Shown here piece after piece: positions 29,096 through 37,538 of a stretch of DNA of 64,000 bases. The notes beneath the pieces are model-generated. The model was not told the DNA's origin. It searched no databases and saw nothing but the letters and a program-made list of their open reading frames with translations. The stretch comes from Candidatus Geothrix odensensis. Lineage in GTDB: Bacteria; Acidobacteriota; Holophagae; Holophagales; Holophagaceae. Made by a program: the position numbers and the translations under genes. The stretch is from assembly GCA_016714685.1 (NCBI GenBank), contig JADKCH010000001.1, positions 124,001 to 188,000 of the forward strand. Reading direction: 5' to 3'. Each line of letters opens with the position of its first letter. The first letter of the stretch is position 1.

Positions 29096-31048
29096 GTGAA
29101 ACTCCGCACAATCCTCATTGGAATCTGGATGACTGTCTGGCTGTCTGCCGGGGCGGACTGGGCCCCCATTCCTGCAGATGTCTGGGCGATCAAGGATGGC
29201 CCAAAAGGCGCGGTTGTACTGGAGGAACGCATCCGATTCAAGGTCCGGGAGATGGAATCGACCTACCGGGTGAGGATCTTCTCGGAGTCTGGCCGAAATG
29301 CCGCGGCCCTTCCTGACCTTCCTAAGGCGGCCTACGACATCAAAGGCCGGACCGTTTATCCCGACGGCAGGGAGATCACCTTCGATAGTCGGAAAGACTT
29401 CGCGGAAAGGAAAGTGGAGGCCGGGGGTCGGGAAAGCTCCCAGGTTCACATGGTGGCGCCAGGCGTGACTGCGGACTGCGTGGTCGAGGTGCGGTGGCGC
29501 GAACGGTGCGATGGGTACCGCGACGCCCTTCCGCGACGTTTCACGAACGGCCTGTACGGGCAATGGCGGCTTGGGAACGCCTACCCGACCCGTGTTTCCG
29601 CGGTAGAAATCTCAGAGAGGATGCCGCTTGCCACCTCGATCAATGGAAACAGCCAGTGGAAGGTCGAGGCCAAGACCATCGATGGCTTCCGGGTCTTCAT
29701 CTACCGGGACCTACCGGCCGTGGAGGTCCCGCCCTATTCGCTCCAGGTGACCAACGGCTTGCCACGCCTCGAAATCTACTGGCAGCCGGACCCCCTCATC
29801 CAAGCCTTCTCTGAGGGGAGGGACGCATACTGGACCGAGGCCTTCAAACGGATCTACCTACCCGACTACGAGGACTCCGTCGACACAGGGCGTCCGTTCA
29901 AGCAAGTCGCAGCAGAACTGATCGAAGGGCTGCCGGAGCCTCCCCACGCCCGGGCCACGGAACTGCTCCGCCGCTTGGATGCCCGCATCAAGAACATGTC
30001 CCACCCGACCGCCGAGGAGCGCGCGGCGCTTCCCAAGAAATTCTGGGACGATTACGAATCCAAGCGGCTGGACAAGGTGGCGGCCTCCGGCCTAGCCAGT
30101 TCCCGCGGCATGCGCCTGATGTTCTACCACCTGCTGAAGACGGCTGGGATCCAGCCGAAGATTGCGAAGGTGGTGGACCGGGACCAGGACCTATTCAACT
30201 ACGGCCGCCTGAACCCCTGGCAGTTCCACCACGATCTGCTCGGCGTGGAGGAGGCGGGCAAGGGCGTCATTTGGTTTGACGCCGGCAACCGCCATGCGAC
30301 GCCGGGAGTGGTCCATCCCGACTACGAGGGGGTCGGCATGCTCGTCTTCCAGACAAAGGACTCGAAGTCATGGAAGCCCTCCCTCGAGTTGCTGGGCGCC
30401 AAGCCGTTCACTTCGAACCGACGTTCATACGCCTTCTCGCTCCATCTGGAAGACGACTCGGATCGTTTCGACCTGCAGGCACAGTTCGGGGGCTACCCCG
30501 AATACGCTGAGCGCTACAGGTACCTTCCCCTGGAGCCCAAGGAACAGTCCCGCGTACTGAAAGAACAGTTCGAAAAGAACCGCAAGAGCCTCACCATCTC
30601 CCGGGCTGAGGTCAAGGATGCAACGGTGCCCTTCAGGCCGGTTTCCTGGGTGATCTCAGGCAGTCTCGAGCGTGAATCAGGTCGGCGCCGGGAGGTGGAA
30701 CCCTTCCCGGGAATGACCTGGCCCCTCTGGGTCCCAGATCAGTTGGATGCCACGCGGACGACCTCGATCGTGCTTCCTTATCTATTCACTCACGCCGCAG
30801 TCAGCAGCTTCGAGGTTCCCAAGGGGTACCGGTTCGATCCCCCTGCAGAACTGTTTCACCAGAATGAATTTGGGACCGTCCTCTGGGCCTCGGATTACGA
30901 TCCCCAGACCCGGAAGGTGACGGTGCGCCTGGACGCACATGTCGTCTCCCTGAACCTTGGCGCATCCCACTGGTCTGCCTTCAGGGAATTCCTCGGGTGG
31001 ATCCAGGAGGCCTGTCAACGTACGGTCGTGCTGGCCAAGGAAGGTTGA
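29096..31048 (+). CDS. Secreted DUF3857/transglutaminase-like protein, probable pseudoenzyme
   Basis: 650 residues from a GTG at 29096, chosen because AAGGGG (29084-29089) precedes it and a signal peptide follows (LRTILIGIWMTVWLSAGA). The N-terminal half resembles DUF3857 (beta-rich; KGRTVYPDGREI...). In the transglutaminase-like region the segment aligned with the catalytic G-D-C-K-D of the next gene reads ASGLASSRGMRLMFYHLL, with no Cys, although later His (FHHDLL) and Asp (WFDAGNRH) remain. It therefore looks like an inactive homologue of its neighbour. The next gene starts immediately after its stop (TGAATG). Codon use appears less GC-extreme than in flanking genes by eye. Confidence 0.72.
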   Translation: MKLRTILIGIWMTVWLSAGADWAPIPADVWAIKDGPKGAVVLEERIRFKVREMESTYRVRIFSESGRNAAALPDLPKAAYDIKGRTVYPDGREITFDSRKDFAERKVEAGGRESSQVHMVAPGVTADCVVEVRWRERCDGYRDALPRRFTNGLYGQWRLGNAYPTRVSAVEISERMPLATSINGNSQWKVEAKTIDGFRVFIYRDLPAVEVPPYSLQVTNGLPRLEIYWQPDPLIQAFSEGRDAYWTEAFKRIYLPDYEDSVDTGRPFKQVAAELIEGLPEPPHARATELLRRLDARIKNMSHPTAEERAALPKKFWDDYESKRLDKVAASGLASSRGMRLMFYHLLKTAGIQPKIAKVVDRDQDLFNYGRLNPWQFHHDLLGVEEAGKGVIWFDAGNRHATPGVVHPDYEGVGMLVFQTKDSKSWKPSLELLGAKPFTSNRRSYAFSLHLEDDSDRFDLQAQFGGYPEYAERYRYLPLEPKEQSRVLKEQFEKNRKSLTISRAEVKDATVPFRPVSWVISGSLERESGRRREVEPFPGMTWPLWVPDQLDATRTTSIVLPYLFTHAAVSSFEVPKGYRFDPPAELFHQNEFGTVLWASDYDPQTRKVTVRLDAHVVSLNLGASHWSAFREFLGWIQEACQRTVVLAKEG

Positions 31049-33028
31049 ATGCCGAGAATCCTGATCCTCCTCTGCCTCTCACTCACCCTGCAAGCCAGCG
31101 ACTTTCGCGCAAAGCTTCCGGCCTGGGCCAGCATCGTCGCCGTTGCTTCGGCGAACGAGGCTGCACCCTCAGACGCCGATGCCTGGGTGCTTCTCGACCG
31201 CACGGAGATCGCCTACACGGGCAATGGGGAAATTCGTCAGCGCCGTTTCCGCCTGGTCCAGATCCTCACCGATCGTGGGCGCAACCAGGCGACCTTCTCC
31301 CTGCGGGGGTTGGGGGGGAAGGCCAACAAGGTCAAGAACCTGAAGGGCTGGAACCTCCGGCCTGACGGAGAGATGGTGAAGGTCGACCGGGATGATGTGG
31401 TGACGATCCATGACGCCGGAAGCGCTGAGTTCAGCACGGAAACGCTGACAGGGGTCACTCTGGACCGGGTCCGGCCTGGGAGCCTCATCGCCTTTGAGTC
31501 CCTGGAATCCATCATGAGTCCGCTGGGGCCCGTGGCGCAGGAGGGCATTCTTGAATCTGTTCCCGTGCGACGCTGGGAGTTGGAGGTGGCCAAGAAGGAG
31601 GGCTGGTTCACTGACTTGAAATCTGTCCAGGTGGTCATGGAGAAACATCACTTCAGCCACTGGATCCCCCATGTCGAGGAACTCCCCGGGGCCCGCCTGG
31701 TCCTGTCCAACCTGCCGGCCCTCCCCCGGGATGAGGGGGGGCATCCTGATCTCCAGTCCATCCTCCCCTCCGTCCGGGTTCGCTTTCTCGACCCGGCGCT
31801 TGAGACGGCCCGCATGTGGGGGGACTGGGATGCGGTAGCCAAGTGGGCCGCCGGGAACTACCGCGAGAAGCTGGCATCCGCGCCCGTGCCGGAGTTGAAG
31901 GCCGAGCCCGGTCTGCAGGGCCTTCGTACCCTGCATAGCTGGATGGGGCGGGCCTTGACCTACAAGCAGATCTACCTGACACCAGAGCGGGGCTGGGTTC
32001 CGGAGGTGTCCAACGAAGTCGGTCGAAAACGCTATGGGGACTGCAAAGACCTGAGCTGTTTCCTCATCGCCCAGGCCGCCCTTTGTGGAGTCCAGGGACA
32101 CCCAGTGCTGGCAGCCATCTCAGCCCCCAAGGCGGATCCTGCTTCCACGCCCTTTCCGGTCTTCAACCACGTGATCGCAGCTCTCCGCCTGCCGGAGACC
32201 CTGGGGCTGCCGGCCGAGGTGGAGACTCCCCGTGGCCGCTTCCTCCTGGTCGATCCCACCGACCCGCTTACGCCCCTCGGAATGCTCAATGAAGGACACA
32301 AAGGCCGCCATGTCCTGATCTGCCTAGACAGCGGGGCCCAGTGGGCCGCTGTTCCTGATGCGGCCATTCAGCCCAGCCGACTGGAACTGGAGTTGGTGGG
32401 AGAGACGGCGTTTGACGGTGCCTTGACCGCCACGCTGCAGATCGACGAGACGGGAAATGCCTGGAGCCTGCGATCCTACGCAAAGGCGATGGGCAGCAAG
32501 GGCGTCCAGGAACGCCTCAGCAGAGACCTCCTGGAGTTGCCTCCCACGGGGAACTTGGTGGTGCAGCACCTGGGGGATCCACTCGATCTCTCGAAGCCTT
32601 TCAGGGTGTCGGTCAAGATCGACCACCCCCAGGGGTTCCGCAGGAACGGCGGGGAGCATGAGCTTGTGGGCTGGGGAATCCCCGCGCCTAGGCGTCTCAT
32701 CCAGAAGTCCGGGGTGCCGAGACGGTACCCCGTGCATTCGAACGCCTTTGGGGAACGAGTCCTGCGGGCCCGCCTAAGGGTTCCGGGCCAGGTGCGGCCC
32801 CTGGTCTCGGAGCGCTCTGGCGAAAGCCCCTTCGCGGCCTACGCCTGGCGCGCAGAGGCTGCTGCCGGGGCCGGGGAGACGGTGGTCTCCTTCCAATTCG
32901 ACCATCGCTGGAAGGCCGCCGACTTCGGGTTCGAGCAGCGGGAAGCCGGAGTCCAGGCCTGGAAGAAGGACCGGACCCAGTTCAAGGACTTCCGGGAGGA
33001 GGCGCTCGCCTTCAAGGTGCTGCCCTAG
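31049..33028 (+). CDS. Secreted DUF3857 and transglutaminase-like domain protein
   Basis: 659 residues with a short signal peptide (MPRILILLCLSLTLQA). The N-terminal part (about 45-270) is DUF3857-like (GNGEIRQRRFRLVQILTDRG; WNLRPDGEMVKV). The transglutaminase-like core (about 290-420) has a complete triad: Cys in KRYGDCKDLSCFL, His in FNHVIAAL and Asp in LLVDPTDPLTPLG. The C-terminal third is beta-rich (DUF2569/3858-like region of such proteins). Bacterial members are exported; cross-linking or protease activity is possible, but no substrate is known. It forms a two-gene unit with 29096-31048. Confidence 0.82.
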   Translation: MPRILILLCLSLTLQASDFRAKLPAWASIVAVASANEAAPSDADAWVLLDRTEIAYTGNGEIRQRRFRLVQILTDRGRNQATFSLRGLGGKANKVKNLKGWNLRPDGEMVKVDRDDVVTIHDAGSAEFSTETLTGVTLDRVRPGSLIAFESLESIMSPLGPVAQEGILESVPVRRWELEVAKKEGWFTDLKSVQVVMEKHHFSHWIPHVEELPGARLVLSNLPALPRDEGGHPDLQSILPSVRVRFLDPALETARMWGDWDAVAKWAAGNYREKLASAPVPELKAEPGLQGLRTLHSWMGRALTYKQIYLTPERGWVPEVSNEVGRKRYGDCKDLSCFLIAQAALCGVQGHPVLAAISAPKADPASTPFPVFNHVIAALRLPETLGLPAEVETPRGRFLLVDPTDPLTPLGMLNEGHKGRHVLICLDSGAQWAAVPDAAIQPSRLELELVGETAFDGALTATLQIDETGNAWSLRSYAKAMGSKGVQERLSRDLLELPPTGNLVVQHLGDPLDLSKPFRVSVKIDHPQGFRRNGGEHELVGWGIPAPRRLIQKSGVPRRYPVHSNAFGERVLRARLRVPGQVRPLVSERSGESPFAAYAWRAEAAAGAGETVVSFQFDHRWKAADFGFEQREAGVQAWKKDRTQFKDFREEALAFKVLP

Positions 33029-33114
33029 CTGAGGCCGCAGGGCACCGGCGGGCGGGGCTGCAGCGGCGGGTGTTCGGCTACACTGGGGCCTCCTCCTTCC
33101 TGACCCGAGGTCAC

Positions 33115-34074
33115 ATGAAAGACGCGTCCCCCGAACAGACCATGGATCTGTCCCAGCTGGAAAAGCCGGTGCTGGAGCTGGAGGCCCAGATCCGGGCCAT
33201 GGAGATGGATCCCTCCCAGGCCAAGGAACGGGAAAAGCTGGAAAAGAAGCTCGACAAGCTGAAAGCCGATCTGTTCACCAACCTGACGGACTGGCAGCGG
33301 GCCCAGCTGGCGCGGCACCCGAAACGCCCCTACACCCTCGACTACATCGAGCGGATCTGCGAGCGCTTCGATGAACTCCATGGCGACCGGCGCTTCGGAG
33401 ATGACGCCGCGATCGTCTCGGGCTTCGGGTGGATCGAGGGCAATCCCGTCATGGTCATCGGCCAGCAGAAGGGCCGGGACACCAAGCAGAAGATCTTGCG
33501 CAACTTCGGCATGCCCAAGCCCGAGGGCTACCGCAAGGCTTTGCGCCTCATGAAGCTGGCGGAGAAGTTCCAGCGACCCGTCCTCTGCCTCATCGATACC
33601 CCCGGCGCCTATCCGGGCGTGGATGCCGAGGAGCGCGGCCAGGCGGAGGCCATCGCCCGGAACCTGCTGGAAATGGCAAAGCTAGAAGTGCCCGTGGTGG
33701 CCGTGGTCATCGGCGAGGGTGGCAGCGGCGGGGCCCTGGCCCTGGGCGTGGCCGACCGTGTGCTCATGATGGAGAACGCCATCTACTCCGTGATCTCTCC
33801 TGAGGGCTGTGCCTCCATCCTGTGGAAGGATGCCAGCCAGGCCCCCAAGGCCGCGGCGGCGCTCAAGCTCACCGCCCCGCACCTGCTGGAGCTGGGCGTC
33901 ATCGACGGCATCGTGAAGGAGCCCCTGGGTGGCGCCCACGCGGACTTCGACGCCGCGGCCGCGGCCTTGAAAGACGCCATCATCGAGGCCTTCTCCGAGC
34001 TTTCCGACCTCTCCGCCGAGCAGCTGGTGGAAGAGCGGTACCAGAAGTTCGCCCGCATGGGCAGCGTGGGCTGA
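33115..34074 (+). CDS. accA: Acetyl-CoA carboxylase carboxyltransferase subunit alpha
   Basis: 319 residues, identical in length to the E. coli protein. Transfers the carboxyl group from biotin carrier to acetyl-CoA to give malonyl-CoA, the first step of fatty acid synthesis, together with AccD (not in the window). Signatures include HPKRPYTLDYIERI, FDELHGDRRFGDDAAIV, GMPKPEGYRKALRLM, LIDTPGAYPG and GEGGSGGALALGVAD. Start at 33115 behind GAGG (33106-33109). Overlaps recJ by one base (TGATG). Confidence 0.97.
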   Translation: MKDASPEQTMDLSQLEKPVLELEAQIRAMEMDPSQAKEREKLEKKLDKLKADLFTNLTDWQRAQLARHPKRPYTLDYIERICERFDELHGDRRFGDDAAIVSGFGWIEGNPVMVIGQQKGRDTKQKILRNFGMPKPEGYRKALRLMKLAEKFQRPVLCLIDTPGAYPGVDAEERGQAEAIARNLLEMAKLEVPVVAVVIGEGGSGGALALGVADRVLMMENAIYSVISPEGCASILWKDASQAPKAAAALKLTAPHLLELGVIDGIVKEPLGGAHADFDAAAAALKDAIIEAFSELSDLSAEQLVEERYQKFARMGSVG

Positions 34075-35741
34075 TGCCGCCGGTCCGATGGCGCCTCCGC
34101 CGGGAGATCCCGGCAGGATTGGCGCCCTGGAAGGGCATGGCCGAGGCCTGGGGGCTGGAGTCGCGGCTGGCTCGGCTCGCCTGGCTGAGGGGCGTGGATC
34201 GCGGCGAGGACCTGGCCTGGCGGCTGGAGCCATCCTGGGCCCGCAGCACCGATCCGCACCTGCTGCCCGGCGTGGACGCCGCCGTGGCGCGCATCCGCAA
34301 GGCCATTGAGAGCCGCGAGCGCATCGTCATCTACGGGGACTACGACGTAGATGGCGTCACCGCCACCGCGCTGCTGATGCGCACCCTGGAGAGGCTCGGC
34401 GCCGAGGCCTCCTTCTTCATCCCCAACCGCTTCTCAGATGGCTATGGGCTGCACCTGGACTGCATCCAGGAACTGCAGGCCACCCGCGATCCGGGCCTGC
34501 TCATCTCCGTGGACTGCGGCGTGCGCAGCCTGGCGGAGGTGGCGGCCAGCAGGGAGCTGGGGCTCGACTGGGTGATCACGGACCACCACGCCCTGGGCGC
34601 CGAGTTGCCCTCCGCCTGCGCGGTGGTGCATCCCCACCTTGGGGAGTATGCCAATCCGTACCTCGCGGGGGTGGGCGTTGCCTTCAAGCTGGCCCAGGCG
34701 CTGCTGGGTGCCGTTCCCCATCCCACCGGCCCTGATGCGGCCTTCCTGGATGGCCTCATCAAGCTCGTGGCCATCGGCACCGTGGCGGATGTGATGCCGC
34801 TGATCGGGGAGAACGCCCTGCTCGTGCGGCGGGGGCTGGACTCCCTCAGCGGGAGGAACGGCCCCGGCCTGGCCGCGCTGCTGAAGGCGGCCAAGAAGGA
34901 GGGCGTCCTCGGCGCCCAGGACATCGCCTTCGGCCTGGCACCGCGGCTCAATGCCGTGGGCCGCATGGGCGGGGCCGAGGACGCCGTCCGCCTGCTGCTG
35001 ACGAAGGACCCCGGCGAGGCCGAGGGGCTGATGGCCCGGGTGGAGTCGCTGAACCTTGAGCGCCGGGCCATTCAGCAGGAGCTGGCCGAGCGGCTGCCAG
35101 CGCCCTCGGAGGCTGCCTTCGACCTGGTGCTGGACCCGGTGGCCCACAAGGGCGTCATCGGCATCGTGGCGGGCCACCGCATGCGCGCCAGCGGCCGTCC
35201 CGCGGGGGTCTGCACGGTCGTCGACGGGGTGGCCCACTGCAGCCTGCGCGCGCCGGATGGCTACGACCTGGGCGAGCTGCTGGCCCTGTCCCAGCCCTTC
35301 ATCCTGGGGGGAGGCGGACACCGGGTCGCCGCCGGGCTCAGCTTCGAGGCCGCCCGCTTTCCCTTCGTGCAGCAGGCCCTCCAGCGGGGGGCGGCCCTCC
35401 AGGCCGAGGGGAGGGAACGGCCGACCCTGCTGCTGGATGGCGGGCCCGATGACCTACCCGGGGACGGCGACCTGGCCCGGCTGGAGCCCTTTGGCCAGGG
35501 CTTCGCCCCGCCGCTGGGCCGCCTCGAGGGTACGGTCACCTCGTCGGCCGTTTTCAGCGCCGACCACTGGAAGCTCCGGCTGACCGGCCTCGCAGACCCT
35601 CTGACCTGGTTCGCCAATCACGAACGCCCCAGCCAGCCCCGCGTAGGCGAGCGCCTCTGTGTGGCGGCGGCCCCCCAGGGGAGTGCCCGCTGGGGCCGTT
35701 CCTGGCTGGTGGATTCGGTCCTGGCGGAGGCCCTGCCGTGA
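34074..35741 (+). CDS. recJ: Single-stranded-DNA-specific exonuclease RecJ
   Basis: 555 residues. Degrades single-stranded DNA 5' to 3' in mismatch repair, base excision and RecF recombination. DHH-family motifs are clear: YGDYDVDGVTATAL near residue 90, SVDCGVRS, VITDHHALGAELP (the DHH signature) and the DHHA1 element GGGGHRVAAGLSF near residue 415, followed by an OB-fold region. The ATG overlaps the accA stop and the stop overlaps the next GTG, so accA-recJ-lptC/A are translationally coupled. Confidence 0.95.
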   Translation: MPPVRWRLRREIPAGLAPWKGMAEAWGLESRLARLAWLRGVDRGEDLAWRLEPSWARSTDPHLLPGVDAAVARIRKAIESRERIVIYGDYDVDGVTATALLMRTLERLGAEASFFIPNRFSDGYGLHLDCIQELQATRDPGLLISVDCGVRSLAEVAASRELGLDWVITDHHALGAELPSACAVVHPHLGEYANPYLAGVGVAFKLAQALLGAVPHPTGPDAAFLDGLIKLVAIGTVADVMPLIGENALLVRRGLDSLSGRNGPGLAALLKAAKKEGVLGAQDIAFGLAPRLNAVGRMGGAEDAVRLLLTKDPGEAEGLMARVESLNLERRAIQQELAERLPAPSEAAFDLVLDPVAHKGVIGIVAGHRMRASGRPAGVCTVVDGVAHCSLRAPDGYDLGELLALSQPFILGGGGHRVAAGLSFEAARFPFVQQALQRGAALQAEGRERPTLLLDGGPDDLPGDGDLARLEPFGQGFAPPLGRLEGTVTSSAVFSADHWKLRLTGLADPLTWFANHERPSQPRVGERLCVAAAPQGSARWGRSWLVDSVLAEALP

Positions 35742-37483
35742 AGGTCTCGGCCCGCCTGCAGGACCTCCCGCCCGCCCGCCATCCCCTCTGGCGGCGCCTG
35801 GGTTGGGTCCTGGTGGCGGCCACCCTGGGCTTCACCCTCCGCTTCCTGACCAATGGGAGCGAGGGCATGCCAGGCCGCACGGTGGGTGGCGATGCGCTCT
35901 TCGGCGAAGGCACCCGGGGCACCAAGGGCACCGTCACGGAGCAACTGGGCCCGAACCGCATGGTGTTGGCCTACAAGACCATCTCGGGCTCGGAGCAGGA
36001 CCTCCTCCTGGAGCAGGTGACGGGGCGCCTCGACGAGCAGGCCGGAGCCTGGCGGCTGCTCTCGCCCAAGGCTCGGCGGGAGGCTGGTGTGTGGACCCTC
36101 CATGGCCCCATGGACCTCGGCGTGGCCCAGCCGGGGACTGCCGTCCCCCTGGGCCGAGGCCGCATCGAGAGTGAAGGGCCGGCCATCCGCTGGAGCGGCG
36201 GGGAGTGGAACGGGCTGGCGCCCCTGCGCTGGGAGTCCCTGGAAGGCTCTTCCCGGGGCGTATGGAACCTGCCGGCCGGCTGGCGCCGGGAGACGGACGG
36301 CAAGCTGCGCGTGGAGCGTGGTCCCGTTCGGTGGCAGGCGCCCGCCGGCGGAGTCGTACCGACCCTCCAGGCCATGGATGCCGAGCGCCTCTGGACCACA
36401 CCGGGCTTCCAGACGGGCCATCTGGAGGGCGTGAAGGCCCGGCTGAGCGAGGGCTCGCTGCAGGCCTCGGTGGCAGACCTCTCCCCGGAAACCATCACCT
36501 GGCCGGGCCCCCTGTCCTTCGTGCGGGCGGACGGCTGGCGCGGCGAGGCTTCGAGCGGCCGGGCCCCCAGGCCCCAGCCCGGGGCGAGCTTTCAGCAGGT
36601 GGAGTTCCGGTCCTTCCGGGCCCGGCGGGCCTTGGCGGCCGGTGAGGAGCAGCTCAGCACGGACGGGGCGAGGTGGACGCCCGCGGGGCTCAGGCTGGAG
36701 GGCAGCGTGGTCTGGGAGCAGCCGGTGGATGGGCAGCGCCTCACCCTCAAAGCGCCGCGAGTTCTCATGCGTGAAGCCGCCGGACAGGATCTTCCCGAAA
36801 CCCTGCCCGTGGGCCATGCCGTGGCGGAGGGGCAGGCCCTGCTCACCTGGGGGCGGCGCACCCTCGCCTCGCCCCGCATCCAGGTGGAGCGCGCCACGCG
36901 CCGGTGGACGCTGCAGGGCCCGGTGCAGGGGCGGGGAGAGGACGGCACCTTCTCGGGTGGCGCCGGGCACGGCGACCCCAGGTCCTGGACCATTGAGGGG
37001 CCGGTGCAGGTGAACCTCTTTGCTGGCGGCACCCTGCGCGGGGCGAAGCTGGTCTGGGAGGATGCCTTGTGGACCCTGACGGGCCGGCCGGCGGCCTGGA
37101 CCCGCCTCCGGGAGCGGCTCTCCGGCCCGCGGATCCTCCGCAAGGCCGACCTGGTGAGCTTCCCGGAGGGCCTGAGCGGTGCCCTCGCGGCGGCGGATGG
37201 CGATCTCTTCCTGCGGGCCGAGCGGGGCCAGAGCGAGGCCCAGCGGGTCACCCTCAGCGGCGGGGTGGAGTGTCAGGGACAGGGGTGGCGACTGGCCGCG
37301 GACACCGTGATCGTGACCCTGGGCGCCGACCGCACGGTGAAGCTGGTGCAGGCCAAGGGCTCTGTCTCGCTCAGGGGCCGGCTGGGAGAGGGGCAGGGCG
37401 AGGCCCTCGAGCTCGAGCCGGATTCCCAATCCGTCAAGTGGCAGGGGCGGGTGCGCGGGAAGGGCACTGGGACCGCCTGGTGA
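35738..37483 (+). CDS. LptC/LptA-like lipopolysaccharide transport protein (composite)
   Basis: 581 residues from a GTG overlapping the recJ stop. One transmembrane anchor near residues 20-36 (LGWVLVAATLGFTLRFL) is followed by a large periplasmic beta-rich region. The C-terminal 75 residues (RVTLSGGVECQGQGWRLAAD... and LELEPDSQSVKWQGRV) have the repeating strand pattern of OstA/LptA domains, and the anchored N-terminus resembles LptC. In most genomes LptC (about 190 residues) and LptA (about 180) are separate genes before lptB; here one long gene appears to hold both functions, building the periplasmic bridge for lipopolysaccharide. Location upstream of lptB-rpoN-hpf supports this. Confidence 0.65.
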   Translation: MKVSARLQDLPPARHPLWRRLGWVLVAATLGFTLRFLTNGSEGMPGRTVGGDALFGEGTRGTKGTVTEQLGPNRMVLAYKTISGSEQDLLLEQVTGRLDEQAGAWRLLSPKARREAGVWTLHGPMDLGVAQPGTAVPLGRGRIESEGPAIRWSGGEWNGLAPLRWESLEGSSRGVWNLPAGWRRETDGKLRVERGPVRWQAPAGGVVPTLQAMDAERLWTTPGFQTGHLEGVKARLSEGSLQASVADLSPETITWPGPLSFVRADGWRGEASSGRAPRPQPGASFQQVEFRSFRARRALAAGEEQLSTDGARWTPAGLRLEGSVVWEQPVDGQRLTLKAPRVLMREAAGQDLPETLPVGHAVAEGQALLTWGRRTLASPRIQVERATRRWTLQGPVQGRGEDGTFSGGAGHGDPRSWTIEGPVQVNLFAGGTLRGAKLVWEDALWTLTGRPAAWTRLRERLSGPRILRKADLVSFPEGLSGALAAADGDLFLRAERGQSEAQRVTLSGGVECQGQGWRLAADTVIVTLGADRTVKLVQAKGSVSLRGRLGEGQGEALELEPDSQSVKWQGRVRGKGTGTAW

Positions 37484-37538
37484 CGACCGCGCGATTGTGG
37501 GGCATCATCGGGGGATAAACCTCGTATTAGGAGGCACC

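Noticed and set aside
28991..29563. N-terminal extension of the coaE-tldD frame upstream of 28990
   Set aside because: It overlaps the divergent DUF3857 gene and its translation is unlike CoaE, which begins near Met1 as chosen.
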